A stretch of DNA of 64,000 bases from Pedobacter riviphilus (lineage in GTDB: Bacteria; Bacteroidota; Bacteroidia; Sphingobacteriales; Sphingobacteriaceae). Shown in pieces: positions 47,561 to 59,800 of the stretch. Under the pieces are notes generated by a model. It ran no database searches. It was not told the origin of the DNA and saw only the letters and a program-made list of their open reading frames with translations. Position numbers and translations under genes: made by a program. Location: the NCBI RefSeq assembly GCF_014692875.1, contig NZ_CP061171.1, forward strand, positions 1,426,001-1,490,000, read 5' to 3'. Every line of letters starts with the position of its first letter. The stretch's first letter is position 1.

Positions 47561-47959
47561 TCACAAAAGCATTTCTTTGTTTTTATGTTCAGCCAGGATC
47601 AACTCATTTACCATGTCTTCAAACTTTTTAAAATCGAAGGGTTTAAATAGAAAATAGTTGTTTTTATCAAAGGCATCTATAGCCTTATTATCATGGGCAC
47701 TTATAAAAACAACAAATTTTACACTGTTTCGAAGCATTCTGGCTAAATCAATTCCTGATATTTCCATTTGGACATTTAAAAAGAGAAAATCAATTTTTCT
47801 GTAAGTCCAAAAGGCAGCCATGGCATCTATTGTATCCGTAAAACTTCCTTTAAGTTGGAGCTTGTCTATTTTGGAAATAAAGTGTTCAAGTGTTTTTATA
47901 CTCGTTTGGCTGTCATCTATAATTACACAGCTATAAGGTTGCAATGTTGGGGAATTCAT
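47561..47959 (-). CDS. Stand-alone receiver domain lacking the phospho-acceptor Asp
   Basis: Protein of 132 residues with the receiver pattern: IIDD acidic pair (Asp15/Asp16) and Lys of FKPF near residue 112. At the phosphorylation site the segment reads FLFLNVQM, so Asn62 replaces Asp. It is therefore a pseudo-receiver that should not accept phosphate in the usual way. It is similar to the stand-alone receiver at 21533, which keeps Asp56 in FLFLDIDM. No output domain is attached. Single gene, transcribed against its neighbours. Confidence 0.8.
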   Translation of the reverse strand: MNSPTLQPYSCVIIDDSQTSIKTLEHFISKIDKLQLKGSFTDTIDAMAAFWTYRKIDFLFLNVQMEISGIDLARMLRNSVKFVVFISAHDNKAIDAFDKNNYFLFKPFDFKKFEDMVNELILAEHKNKEMLL

Positions 47960-48416
47960 TTAATCGGCAATTTTACAAACACTTACAAAATGCTTGCCAT
48001 TCGATCCTTTTTTAACGTTTGTAATGCAAAAATGCTTTGTTTAAAATATAACTAATCAATGTTTTATGGTCAAGTAGTACTAAAAATAAACTATTTGTGC
48101 ACTTTGTATTTTTTTTGATAGTATAGGCCAAACCGTTCTATATAAAGCTATGGCTAAAATACTTCAATGCTTTTGTTTGTTAGTTATTGGTTCTTAATAA
48201 TTGGATATTGATCCTTCTAAGCCTTAATGCCTTTAACTCCTTAATCCCAGAAAAACATCACTCTATTTCCGGTAAAAAATTAGATAGGCAAACGATTGCG
48301 CGGTTTTTGTCTGCAAAAACGCACTGGTTACTTTAATGTGTTTGTTAACTTTATCCCACAGCAAACTACTGTTTAGCTAGTTCAACATATAAACACATAA
48401 CCAAATCAAACTTTTA
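47960..48416. other. Intergenic region upstream of the GH31 gene
   Basis: About 450 AT-rich bases between divergent genes. A low-complexity patch rich in TTGG/ATTGG words lies around 48180-48240. No supported ORF, RNA or strong hairpin. Confidence 0.45.
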
Positions 48417-51400
48417 ATGACACCGCATTATTTTTTTAAAAACTTTAAAATAGTCAGTGCTAAAAATCAACCTAAAAGCGTTGTGTTAGCATTTGCATTT
48501 TTTTTAGTTGCCGCTCCGTTTTTTGTTTCTGCCCAGGCAGCTGCTCAGAAAGCCGATCAGGTAGCACAAAAGATTACCAAAGTGCTTAGCGCAACAAAGA
48601 TTAATACCACTACAATAGAATTATTGCTTTCTGATAACCAGCGTTTAACCTTAGATTTTTATGGCGATCATATTTTCCGCCTTTTCGAGGATCCTACGGG
48701 AGGCTTCATTCGCGATCCGGAAGCAAAACCAGAAGCTAAAATTTTAGTAGAAAATCCACGTAAACCTGTTTCAAAATTAGATATTAAAGATGAACATAAT
48801 CAACTATTCATATCTACAGGTAAAATCACCGTTCTTATCGATAAAAATACTTCGCTGATCAAAATTATCAACCTTGCTACACAGGCGGTGGTTTTAGAAG
48901 AATTAGCACCGATTCAATTCGAGAAAGGAAAAGTAACCCTTAGTTTAAAAGAAAATCCACAGGAATATTTTTACGGTGGTGGGGTACAGAATGGCCGTTT
49001 CTCACATAAGGGAAGAAATATTTCCATCGAAAACCAAAACTCCTGGACAGATGGGGGGTAGCCTCGCCCACACCTTTTTATTGGTCTACTAATGGTTATG
49101 CTGTAATGTGGTATACCTTCAGCAAAGGAAATTACAATTTTGGTGCTAAAGAAAAAGGATTAGTAAAACTGACACACGAAACCGATTATCTGGACGCTTT
49201 TTTTATGGTTAATGATGGAGCAGCACCTTTATTGAACGATTTTTACCAATTAACCGGAAATCCGATTTTATTGCCAAAATTTGGTTTCTATCAAGGACAT
49301 TTAAACGCCTATAACCGCGATTTTTGGAAAGAAGACGAAAAAGGAACCTTGTTTGAAGATGGTAAACGTTACAAAGAAAGTCAGAAAGATAATGGCGGCA
49401 TAAAAGAATCGCTTAACGGTGAAAAAAACAATTATCAATTTTCAGCGCGTGCCGTGATTGATCGTTATAAAAAACACGATATGCCTTTGGGCTGGGTACT
49501 TCCAAATGATGGTTATGGTGCAGGTTATGGCCAAACCGAAACATTAGATGGCAACATTCAAAATCTAAAGAGTTTTGGCGATTATGCTCGTAAAAATGGG
49601 GTAGAAATTGGCTTGTGGACACAGTCTGATCTTCATCCGAAACCAGAAGTAAGCCCGTTATTACAGCGCGACATTATTAAGGAAGCCCGGGATGCAGGTG
49701 TTAGGGTATTAAAAACCGATGTAGCATGGGTTGGTGCCGGTTATTCGTTTGGGTTAAATGGCGTTGCCGATGTAGCACAGATTATGCCTTATTATGGCAA
49801 TAACAGTCGTCCGTTCATCATATCATTAGATGGCTGGGCTGGTACACAGCGTTATGCCGGTATTTGGTCAGGTGATCAAACCGGTGGCGTTTGGGAATAT
49901 ATCCGTTTCCATATTCCTACTTATTTAGGCGCTGGTTTATCCGGTCAACCCAATATTACTTCCGATATGGATGGTATTTTTGGCGGTAAAAATCTAACCG
50001 TTAATACCCGCGATTTTCAATGGAAAACCTTTACACCAATGGAATTAAATATGGACGGTTGGGGAGCTAACGAAAAATATCCACACGCACTGGGCGAACC
50101 TGTAGCTTCGATTAACCGCAATTATTTAAAACTGAAATCGGAGTTGATTCCATATACTTATAGCATAGCCAGAGAAGCAGTTACCGGATTGCCCATTATC
50201 AGGGCGATGTTTCTGGAATATCCAAATGCCTATACCAAAGGTATTTCTACACAATATCAATACCTGTACGGACCTTCTTTCTTAGTGGCGCCAATTTATC
50301 AGGCAACTAAATCAGACGAAAAAGGTAACGATATCCGTAATGGTATTTATTTGCCGGAGGGAACATGGATTGATTATTTCACCGGAGAAAAATATACTGG
50401 AAACAGCATTCTGAATAGTTTTGACTCGCCATTATGGAAACTGCCAGTTTTTGTGAAAAATGGTGCGATTATCCCAATGACGAATCCAAATAACAATGTT
50501 GCTGAAATTAATAAAGCAAACCGTATCTATGAATTATATCCTTTTGGAAAAACATCATTTAATGAATATGATGATGACGGCACAACAGAGGCTTATAAAT
50601 TAGGAAAAGGCGCTTCTACTTTAATTGAATCAGCACTAGATGAGAAGAACAATGCTTTGGTTACCATTCATCCTGCAAAGGGTGATTTTGATGGTTTTGT
50701 GAAAGAAAAAACAACTGAATTTGTAATCAACCTTAGCGAAAAACCAAAAAGGTTAACAGCAAAAGTTGGCAGTAATAAAGTGAAATTGACAGAAGTAAGC
50801 TCAAAAGACGAGTTTTTAAAACGGTCTGACGTTTATTTCTATGATGCCGCACCAAATTTAAACCGTTTTGCTACAAAAGGAAGCGAGTTTGAAAAAGTGG
50901 CAATGGTTAAAAACCCTCAATTGCTGGTTAAACTTCAATCTACCAATATTACCGTTAATCCAATTACACTTAGTATAAACGGATTTAAATTCGAGCCTGT
51001 AGATAAACAACGTTTGTTAACAGGGAAATTATCGGCGCCAGTGAATGCTCGGGTAAATGATAAAAACAGAGAAGCTTATACGCTTACTCCAAGCTGGAGT
51101 AAAGTGAGCAATGCAGATTTTTATGAGATAGATTTTAACGATATGCATTATACCACCATCCGCGATACCGCTTTATTATTTGATGGCTTATTGGCCGAAA
51201 CGGCTTACACATTTAAATTGCGTGCTGTAAACAAAGATGGTTTCTCAGATTGGACCGAGATTAAAGCAACAACCAAATCTAATCCGCTTGAATTTGCCAT
51301 TCAGGGTATAACAGCCGAAACTACTGCCGAAAACCAGGGTGGCTCTGGTATTGCCGATCTATTCGATTTTGATGAAGGCAATATGTGGCACACCAAATGG

Positions 51401-52306
51401 GGTGCTAAAGCAATTCCGTTTGATATGGTTATAGACCTTAAAACCATTAACCAGCTTGATAAATTCCATTACCTGCCGCGCAATGGAAGGGGAAATGGCA
51501 ACTTGCTTAAAGGAACTGTATTTTACAGTAACAACAAAGAAAGCTGGACTACAGCAGGCACCTTCGAATGGGCTAACAGTGGTGATGTTAAAATATTCAA
51601 TTTCAATGGTCACCCGAGTGCCCGTTACATCAAAATTGCTGTCGCCGATGGTGTAGGAGGTTTTGGATCAGGTAGAGAGCTATACGTATTTAAGGTGCCT
51701 GGAACGGAAAGTTATCTTCCGGGCGATATCAATAATGACCGTTTAATTGATAAGAACGATTTAACCTCATACATCAATTATACTGGTTTAAGAAAGGGTG
51801 ATGCCGATTTTGAAGGTTATATCAGCAATGGTGATATCAATAAAAATGACCTGATTGATGCTTACGATGTTTCTGTTGTAGCTACACAGCTTGAAGGAGG
51901 GGTAAGTAGCGCTAAAACTGATAAAGTTGCGGGTAAACTAGAAATCAGTACGGCTAAACAAACTTACAACAAAGACGAAATTGTAGAAATTAAAGTAAAA
52001 GGAATAAACCTGAAAGCAGTAAATGCTTTAAGTTTTGCGCTGCCATATAATGCACAGGATTATGATTTTGTAAGCGTTCTGCCTTTAAATACGAAACAGA
52101 TGGATAATTTGACCAACGATCGCCTGCACACCAATGGCGCTAAGGTTTTGTATCCAACCTTTGTAAACGTAGGTAACAAAGATGCTTTAAACGAAACTAC
52201 GGATCTGTTTATCCTGAAACTAAAAGCAAAACGTAAAGTACAATTTGGACTTAAGGTTAGTGAAGGCCTGTTGGTAGATAAAAATCTTAATTCTGTTAGA
52301 TTTTAA
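48417..52306 (+). pseudogene. GH31 glycoside hydrolase with FN3, F5/8-C, dockerin and cohesin-like modules, frame broken by one missing base
   Basis: Large secreted enzyme of about 1296 residues. The signal peptide (~20-45) and N-terminal GH31 beta domain end at a TAG (49059-49061); one extra G in the G6 run at 49053-49058 restores SWTDGGVASPTPFYWS and joins the downstream frame. The GH31 barrel has the nucleophile Asp in LKTDVAWVG (codon at 49718) and a likely acid/base Asp in WSGDQTG (codon at 49874). C-terminal modules: fibronectin III-like (~51060-51275), F5/8 type C-like (~51330-51690), two dockerin-like Ca-binding repeats (GDINNDRLIDKNDL, GDINKNDLIDAYD, ~51720-51890) and a cohesin-like domain to the end. 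GH31 covers alpha-glucosidases, xylosidases and alpha-galactosidases; specificity is not fixed here. Confidence 0.87.
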
Positions 52307-52328
52307 ACAAGTTAATATGAACAACGCG

Positions 52329-52365
52329 AATGCGGGGCTGATTTTTTATCAGTCTCGCATTTTTT
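52329..52365 (+). terminator. Rho-independent terminator of the GH31 gene
   Basis: AATGCGGGGCTGAT (52329-52342) pairs with ATCAGTCTCGCATT (52348-52361) over 14 bp with two G-T pairs; T-run follows. It lies 22 bases after the stop. Confidence 0.88.
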
Positions 52366-52504
52366 GTTTCTGATGTGCATCTTTTTCGAATAAGAGGCCT
52401 TGTGGATTGATATGTTTGGATAAAACAATAGTTTAACAAATTGTATATTTACACCCGCTAAACTAATTTTTTATTCGGCTATCCCCATCGGCTTGCCCCT
52501 TATT

Positions 52505-55500
52505 ATGCGATTTATTAAAGCATTTGGTTTTATTGTGCAATTCTGGCTGTTCTTTAACAGCGTTAATGCGCAAGTTGTAGGTAAAACCGCTATTCCAGAA
52601 CATTATGTGCTTAAAACATATGGTATTAACGATGGCCTTCCATCTAAAAATACAACGGTTGCTTTAAAAGATAAAAGAGGTTTTGTATGGATAGGTACAG
52701 AAAATGGGCTTTGTAAGTACGATGGATATTCCTTTAAAGTTTATGTAAATATTGCTGGCGATAGCACCTCTTTAACCAATAACTACATCAATGCTATGGC
52801 AGAAGATAGCGATGGGGCCTTTTGGGTGGGAACCATGAATGGTTTAAACAGGTTTGACCCGGTTACTGAAAAATTTGAACGTTTTTACCATAAAGAAAAC
52901 GACAGAACTTCGCTAAGCAATAACAAAGTATGGTCTATACTGATCGATAAAACAAATAAATTGTGGGTAGGTACCGATGATGGATTTAACCTTTTTAACA
53001 AAAAATCGAAGACTTTTAAGGTTTATCAACCTGATGCAAAAAATCAGTATGCCATTAAAGGAAAATCGGTTAATGCTATTGCAGAGGATGCATCTGGTAA
53101 TTTATGGTTGGGTAATTGGAGTAAGGGACTGAATAAATTCGATCAAAAAACAAAGCGTTTTACCAATTACGTACAAAAGGAAATTGCCAATCAAAAAAAT
53201 CCAAACGATATCTGGACCCTATGCATTGATCGCGATGGCATGATATGGATTGGATGCTATTGGAAAGGTGATCTGTTCCGCTTTGATCCGAATAGTGAAA
53301 TGTTTACTACCTACGCAAGCGGAGGGACAGGTAACGCTTCTGTATTTAATGTTTTAAGCTTAGGTGCCGAAAAACTATTGGTAGGTGGCAGCGCTGGAAT
53401 ATTCTGGGTAAACACAAAGCTAAATAAATGGCAAAAAATAGATGAGCTCGAATTTTTTGCCAACGGAGGTTTATACCGCGATAAGACCGGAATGATATGG
53501 CTCTGCGGTAAAAATGGCCTCAGCAAAATTGATTTTAACCAATATAAATTTAATTTTATTTCACTTCCATTCGGACAGACGGAAATCAAATCGATGATTA
53601 GTGATGGTGACAATTTTTGGCTAGGAACCAATAAGGGCCTTTATAAGTATAATACGAATAATCGCTCTATTACCAGACTTTCGCACTCCAATAACTCAAA
53701 CAGTTTATCCAGTAACGACATTATTAACTTATCTGCTGATTTAAAGGGCCGATTATGGGTAATGAGCGAGAATGGATTTGACTGGTACAACGAAAAGGAG
53801 AATAAGTTTATACATCATCACCACCGTTCGGCGCTTGGTAGTTTTTTTAACGAAGATGTTTTTAGAGATCTGATAGAGGTAAACGATGGCGAATATTATT
53901 TAGCTACAGATGCAGGCTTAAAAATCTATAACGATAAAACCAAGACTTATACGCATTACTATAATGATCCTAAAAATTTGGGCTCACTAAGTAATAACCA
54001 TTTATATTGCCTTTTGAAAGATGCGCAAGGCAATATCTGGATAGGAACGTACGGTAGCGGTCTAAGCCGTTTTAATCCTAAAACCAAAAAGTTCAGCAAT
54101 TACATGATCAATAATTCTAAAACGGGTGGTATTAGCAATAACATTGTTAACAGTCTTTACTTGGATTCGCACCAAAATGTTTGGATCTGCACCCGCGATG
54201 GATTGAATAAATACGTAGCTAAAACAAATACTTTCGAAATATATTCAAAACAAAATGGTTTTGCGAGCAATGTTTTTACCGATCTGGTAGAAGATAATAG
54301 TGGCAAGCTATGGGTAACTACCGAGCAAGGTATTTCACTTTTCGATCCTGTAACCAAATCTGTAAGAAATTATGATGAAAAGGATGGTGTTTATGCCAAT
54401 GCTGCCATCTGTAAAAATAAAAAAGGAGAAATTTATCTGGCAGGCAATAAAGGCCTGGTTTACTTTAATCCACAACAACTTAAATACAATAAAGAAGCCC
54501 CTGCAGTTTACTTTTCTGATTTTTCGGTTTTTAATAAACTGATCCTTCCTGGCAAAGATTCTCCTTTAAAATTGCCTATTTATATGACGAAAAGCATCAC
54601 CTTGCCTTACGATCAGAGTGTGCTTTCTTTTGGTTTTGTTGCCCTGAATTATACACTTTCAGAAAAAAACCAGTATGCTTATTTCCTCGAAGGTTTCGAT
54701 AAAAAATGGAATTATAGTGGCAGCGAACATAAAGTTACCTATACCAATTTAAACCCTGGTAAATACATCTTAAGGGTAAGAGCATCAAACAACGATGGCG
54801 TTTGGAATATGGAAGGAAATTCGCTGCAAATCATAATTACGCCACCTTGGTACCGCACCTGGTGGGCTTTTTGTTTTTATGGTTTGGCTTTCTTTGGTGT
54901 TGTGTACGCCTATCTTAAATATCGTGAGCACCAGTCTAACTTAAAATTTCAGATTAAACTGGCCCATATAGAAAGCGAAAAAGAAAAAGAGCTTAGTGAG
55001 AAGAAACTGTCGTTTTTTACCAACGTATCGCACGAGTTCCGTACACCGCTTACCTTAATTATCAATCCGGTTAAAGAGCTTTTGTATAAGAATGATAATA
55101 ATGTTGATACTACTGATTTAAATATTGTATACAGGAATGCCAAGCGGCTTTTAAGTTTGGTAGATCAGTTGTTGTTGTTTAGAAAAGCAGATACTTATGG
55201 CGAAAAGTTAAAAGTAGCACCGATAAATCTGGTGAGTTTGTGCAAAGAGGTATTCCTTTGCTTTATACACCAGGCCCGGTCAAAAAATATAACGCTCGAA
55301 TTTAGCTGTACCGATGAGGTGATTGCTTTTTATGCCGATCGGGAAAAAATTGAAATCGTATTTTTTAACCTGCTTTCTAATGCCATAAAATTTACGCCAG
55401 AAGGTGGTCGTGTTAAGATGCTTGTAGATAACAGCAAGGAAAATGTAATCATTAGTATCGAAGATTCAGGCTGTGGTATCACCGATATGGCAGGAGAAAA

Positions 55501-56629
55501 ATTGTACGAGAAATTTTATCAAGACCCTGGTAACAAATCAGCTAAGGGCGGTTTTGGAATTGGGTTATATCTCGCTAAAAATTTTATCGAAATGCATGGA
55601 GGAACGATTAACTATACCAGTATAGAAAATAAGGGTACTACCTTTAATATTGCTTTGTTAAGAGGCGTAAGTCATTTTAAAGAGGCCATCATATTGCAGG
55701 AAGAATTAATCGATACCGACTCTTCATTGTTTAAAGAATTGATAGAAGATGAAATAAGCGCTAATAAAATTGTAGAGGCTGCTGAAGGGCAAATAGTAGA
55801 TAACCAGCTCGCCATAGAATTAAAAAGCATGCTTATTATTGATGATAATATCGAAATAAGGGAATATCTTAAACAGGTTTTTAGAATGGATTATCACCTT
55901 TACGAAGCCAGCAACGGCGAAAAGGGCTATGAAATGACAAAAGAGCTACTTCCCGATATCGTAATCTGCGATGTGATGATGGACGGCATAACGGGTATAG
56001 AGCTATGCAGTAAAATAAAAGAAGATGTTTCCATCTCTCATATTCCGATTATTTTGCTTACAGCTATTTCTGCACCAGAAGTTAAGCTTAAAGGAATAGA
56101 AGGTGGCGCCGACGATTACATTAGTAAACCTTTTGATAAGGATTTTTTAAAGGCAAGGGTTGCCAGTATATTAAAGAGTAAAAATGCACTGCAAAGGTAC
56201 TTTTACAATGAAATTACACTTAACTCAAACAACACCAAAATCTCGGCAGAATACAAAGAGTTTTTAGATAACTGTATCCGTATTGTAGAAGAACATCTTA
56301 CCGACCCTGATTTTAATATCGATGCCCTGTCAACTGCCCTGGGCATGTCGAGATCTAATTTATACCGCAAAATAAAATCCATTTCAGGCCAGTCTGCCAA
56401 TGGGTTTATCCGTTTTATCAGGTTAAGGAAAGCGGCCGAAATTTTTATCAATACAGATAAAACCATTCAAGAAACTTCTTATATGGTAGCCATTACCGAT
56501 CCTAAATATTTTAGAGAGCAGTTTTATAAACTATTTAACATGAATCCATCACAGTATATTAAAAAATTCAGGAAGCCCTTTTCTAATCATATCCAATTAA
56601 ATTCAACTGGCAAAAAAGATAAATCATAA
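52505..56629 (+). CDS. Hybrid two-component system sensor/regulator (HTCS)
   Basis: One-protein glycan sensor of 1374 residues. The ATG at 52505 (MRFIKAF) is preferred over an upstream TTG. Domains in order: signal peptide, two-propeller periplasmic sensor with many WIGT/LWVGT repeats (~40-690), Y_Y_Y domain (~700-775), one membrane helix (WWAFCFYGLAFFGVVYAYL, ~785-805), HisKA with His843 (NVSHEFRTPL), HATPase_c (~890-1060), receiver with Asp1156 (VICDVMMDG) and AraC-type helix-turn-helix (~1255-1355). In Bacteroidota such proteins bind an oligosaccharide and activate the adjacent susCD. It lies directly upstream of SusC, SusD, GH30 and GH35 genes and is the expected regulator of that locus. 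Confidence 0.95.
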   Translation: MRFIKAFGFIVQFWLFFNSVNAQVVGKTAIPEHYVLKTYGINDGLPSKNTTVALKDKRGFVWIGTENGLCKYDGYSFKVYVNIAGDSTSLTNNYINAMAEDSDGAFWVGTMNGLNRFDPVTEKFERFYHKENDRTSLSNNKVWSILIDKTNKLWVGTDDGFNLFNKKSKTFKVYQPDAKNQYAIKGKSVNAIAEDASGNLWLGNWSKGLNKFDQKTKRFTNYVQKEIANQKNPNDIWTLCIDRDGMIWIGCYWKGDLFRFDPNSEMFTTYASGGTGNASVFNVLSLGAEKLLVGGSAGIFWVNTKLNKWQKIDELEFFANGGLYRDKTGMIWLCGKNGLSKIDFNQYKFNFISLPFGQTEIKSMISDGDNFWLGTNKGLYKYNTNNRSITRLSHSNNSNSLSSNDIINLSADLKGRLWVMSENGFDWYNEKENKFIHHHHRSALGSFFNEDVFRDLIEVNDGEYYLATDAGLKIYNDKTKTYTHYYNDPKNLGSLSNNHLYCLLKDAQGNIWIGTYGSGLSRFNPKTKKFSNYMINNSKTGGISNNIVNSLYLDSHQNVWICTRDGLNKYVAKTNTFEIYSKQNGFASNVFTDLVEDNSGKLWVTTEQGISLFDPVTKSVRNYDEKDGVYANAAICKNKKGEIYLAGNKGLVYFNPQQLKYNKEAPAVYFSDFSVFNKLILPGKDSPLKLPIYMTKSITLPYDQSVLSFGFVALNYTLSEKNQYAYFLEGFDKKWNYSGSEHKVTYTNLNPGKYILRVRASNNDGVWNMEGNSLQIIITPPWYRTWWAFCFYGLAFFGVVYAYLKYREHQSNLKFQIKLAHIESEKEKELSEKKLSFFTNVSHEFRTPLTLIINPVKELLYKNDNNVDTTDLNIVYRNAKRLLSLVDQLLLFRKADTYGEKLKVAPINLVSLCKEVFLCFIHQARSKNITLEFSCTDEVIAFYADREKIEIVFFNLLSNAIKFTPEGGRVKMLVDNSKENVIISIEDSGCGITDMAGEKLYEKFYQDPGNKSAKGGFGIGLYLAKNFIEMHGGTINYTSIENKGTTFNIALLRGVSHFKEAIILQEELIDTDSSLFKELIEDEISANKIVEAAEGQIVDNQLAIELKSMLIIDDNIEIREYLKQVFRMDYHLYEASNGEKGYEMTKELLPDIVICDVMMDGITGIELCSKIKEDVSISHIPIILLTAISAPEVKLKGIEGGADDYISKPFDKDFLKARVASILKSKNALQRYFYNEITLNSNNTKISAEYKEFLDNCIRIVEEHLTDPDFNIDALSTALGMSRSNLYRKIKSISGQSANGFIRFIRLRKAAEIFINTDKTIQETSYMVAITDPKYFREQFYKLFNMNPSQYIKKFRKPFSNHIQLNSTGKKDKS

Positions 56630-56858
56630 CTCTATTTATCTGCGCGTTTTTCTTTAATATGCCTTAAAACCTCATTTAGGCCTTAATTAGGTCTGTTTAC
56701 CCCTCAAATTTGGATTGTTTGTACCCTTTTAATATTGTTTGTTGGCGCTAATTTAGACCTCTACAAAGCAGTTCTATAACTATAAAATCTAATGGCAAAC
56801 TTTTGCTATCTCAGATATAGATCTGACCTGCTAACCAAATATTAATGTGCAAACCAAA

Positions 56859-59800
56859 ATGAGAAAAAAAAATCTGAAGGAATTTTCGCCTTTAAAATTC
56901 TTTAAAATTAAAGCATTGGCTTTTCTATTTATCCTATCCATTAGTTTACCGGTAACCGCTTCTTCTTTTTCCGCATTAACGGGAAAAATAAAACTGGCGC
57001 GCGAGATTGTGGTAACAGGTACCGTAACAAACGAAACCGGAGCTACATTTCCGGGGGTAGCGGTTAAGATTAAGGGAACTGAAAAAGCAGTCCAAACCGA
57101 TGCAAAAGGTAAATTTAGTATCAGTGTAGCAGCCACAACAGACGTACTTGTTTTTTCTTACGTAGGCTATACCATCCAGGAGCAAACGGTTGGAGATAGA
57201 ACAACCATTAATGTTCAGCTTTCGGCTGATACCAAAACATTAAACGAACTGGTGGTGGTTGGTTACGGAACACAGAAGAAAGCAACACTTACGGGATCAA
57301 TATCGCAGGTAAAGGGAGCTGACTTGGTGAAGAGTCCGCAACCGAACTTATCCAATTCGTTGGCTGGCCGGTTTTCTGGGGTAGTAATTAACAATAGGAG
57401 TGGCGAGCCTGGTTACGATGGTTCGAACATTACCATCAGGGGTTTGGCTACTACCGGTAGCAATAATGTATTAATCGTTGTAGATGGAATTCCCGGGCAG
57501 ATCGGCGGACTAGAGCGTTTAGATCCCAACGATATTGAAAGCATTTCGGTATTAAAAGATGCCTCTGCAGCTATTTACGGTAACAGAGCAGCCAATGGGG
57601 TAATTTTGGTGACGACTAAAAAAGGAAAAACGGGTAAACCAACTATCAATTATAGTTTTAACCAAGGTTTTAGCTCGCCAACAAGATTGCCTAAAATGGC
57701 TGATGCGGCAACTTATGCACAGATTATGAACGAAATTAGTTTCGATTCTAATCCTGCAGGAGGTCTTAATCAATCTTATACGGCAGATCAGATTGAAAAA
57801 TTCCGTAATGGTTCCGATCCATTGTTGTATCCTAATACCGATTGGACCGACCAAACTTTAGAGAAAACAGCTTTACAAAGCCAACATAGCCTTTCGATTA
57901 ATGGTGGCGGACAAGATGTGAAATATTACATGTCGTTAGGAACTGTTTCTCAGGATGGCTTGTACAAAAATGGAGCAACTAAATATAATCAATACAATTT
58001 CCGCACGAATGTAGACGCTAATGTTTCCAAATATCTTAAAGTTGGCTTATCGGTATCCGGCAGACAGGAAAATCGTTTGTTCCCTCAGGTTGCAGCCGGC
58101 GATATTTTTAGATCTATTTATAGGGCAAAACCTATTGTATCTGCTTATTATCCAAATGGTTTGCCTACAACAGGTATAGAAAATGCCAACCCTGCGGTGC
58201 AGGTTACCGATATAGGTGGAACCAGTAAATCTCCAACTCAGGTTTTAAACGGTATTTTAAGAGCTACTTTTATTATTCCTGGCGTAGAAGGCCTTTCTGT
58301 TGATGGTTTCTTTTCTGCTGATAAATCTAATGTATTTACCAAAAGCTTCAACAAACCATATCTGCTGTACCAGTACGATCCAACATCTAAAACCTATAAT
58401 AGCGTGATTACAGGTGGTAACAATCAAAAAGCGACATTAATCGAAAAACACCAAAACGAATCGTTACTTACTTCGAATATCAAACTAAATTATGCACGTC
58501 GTTTTAATTTACATGATATAAACGCTTTTGTAGGGTACGAACAAAGTGAAAATCATTTAGAATATTTCGATGCACAACGCTTTAATTTCTTATCTACCAA
58601 TTTGCCCGAACTTTCACAGGGAGGTGCGGCGGCTACCGATTATCTGAACTCGGGCTATAGCTCAAACTATAACCGTAAAAGTGTAATCAGCCGTTTGGCT
58701 TACAGTTATGATGATAAATATTTATTTGAAGGACAGTTACGTATCGATGGTTCATCTATATTTCCGGAGGGTAAGCGATTTGGCTATTTTCCTTCTGCAT
58801 CTGCAGGATGGGTGATGTCAAAAGAAAAATGGTTTAGCGATAATGTTAAATTTGTTGATAATTTAAAAATCAGGGCCTCATACGGAGCATTAGGTAACGA
58901 TAACGTAAAAGGGTTCCAGTATTTTGATAACTATGTACTGGTTGGGAACGGGTTTGTGGCCCAAAGTCCGGGAGCTGCATCATCATCCATACAACCAGGC
59001 GTAAACCTGGTAAAGCTTGCAAATCCAAACATCACTTGGGAAGTGGCAAAAAAGCTTGATATTGGTATCAATGCCACTTTGTTTAAAAACTTTAGCATTG
59101 AGGCCATTTATTTTCAGCAAAAAAGATCTGATATCTTAACCACCCGTAATGCCTCATTGCCTGGTTCTTCAGGTATTGTAAATCCATTTGATGATAAGAG
59201 TGTGAACTATACGCCGTTAGTACCTTCAGAGAATATTGGAAAGGTGAACAGTAATGGTTTCGAAGCTACTTTAGGTTATAACCACAACGGCGAAAACTTT
59301 AAATGGAATGCATCGGGAAACTTTACTTATGCTAAAAGTAAAGTGATATTTATCGATGAAGCTAGCGGTACGCCAGATTATCAACGCAAAACAGGCAGAC
59401 CATTAAATGTTGATCTGCTTTACAATGCCATTGGCATATTTAGAACACAACAGGAGTTAGATGCTTACCCACATGTTAGTGGGGCTAAAGTTGGCGATCT
59501 TAAATATCTTGATTACAATAATGATGGCAAAATAACTGCCGATGACCAAACCAGAACGCCATATAGTAACATCCCTCAAATTACTTATGGATTTACACTT
59601 GGTGCTTCTTATAAAAACTTTGATTTATCAATGGTATTAGCCGGACAAACCCAGGTAAGCCAATATGTTCTACCAGAATCAGGAAGCATTGGTAACTTTT
59701 ACAGCAGCTGGGCCGATAACAGGTTTAGTGCTGCAAACCCGAACGGAACTTATCCAAGGGTAACCGACCGTGCTTCAAATGCCATTAGTGGTGGGCAGTT

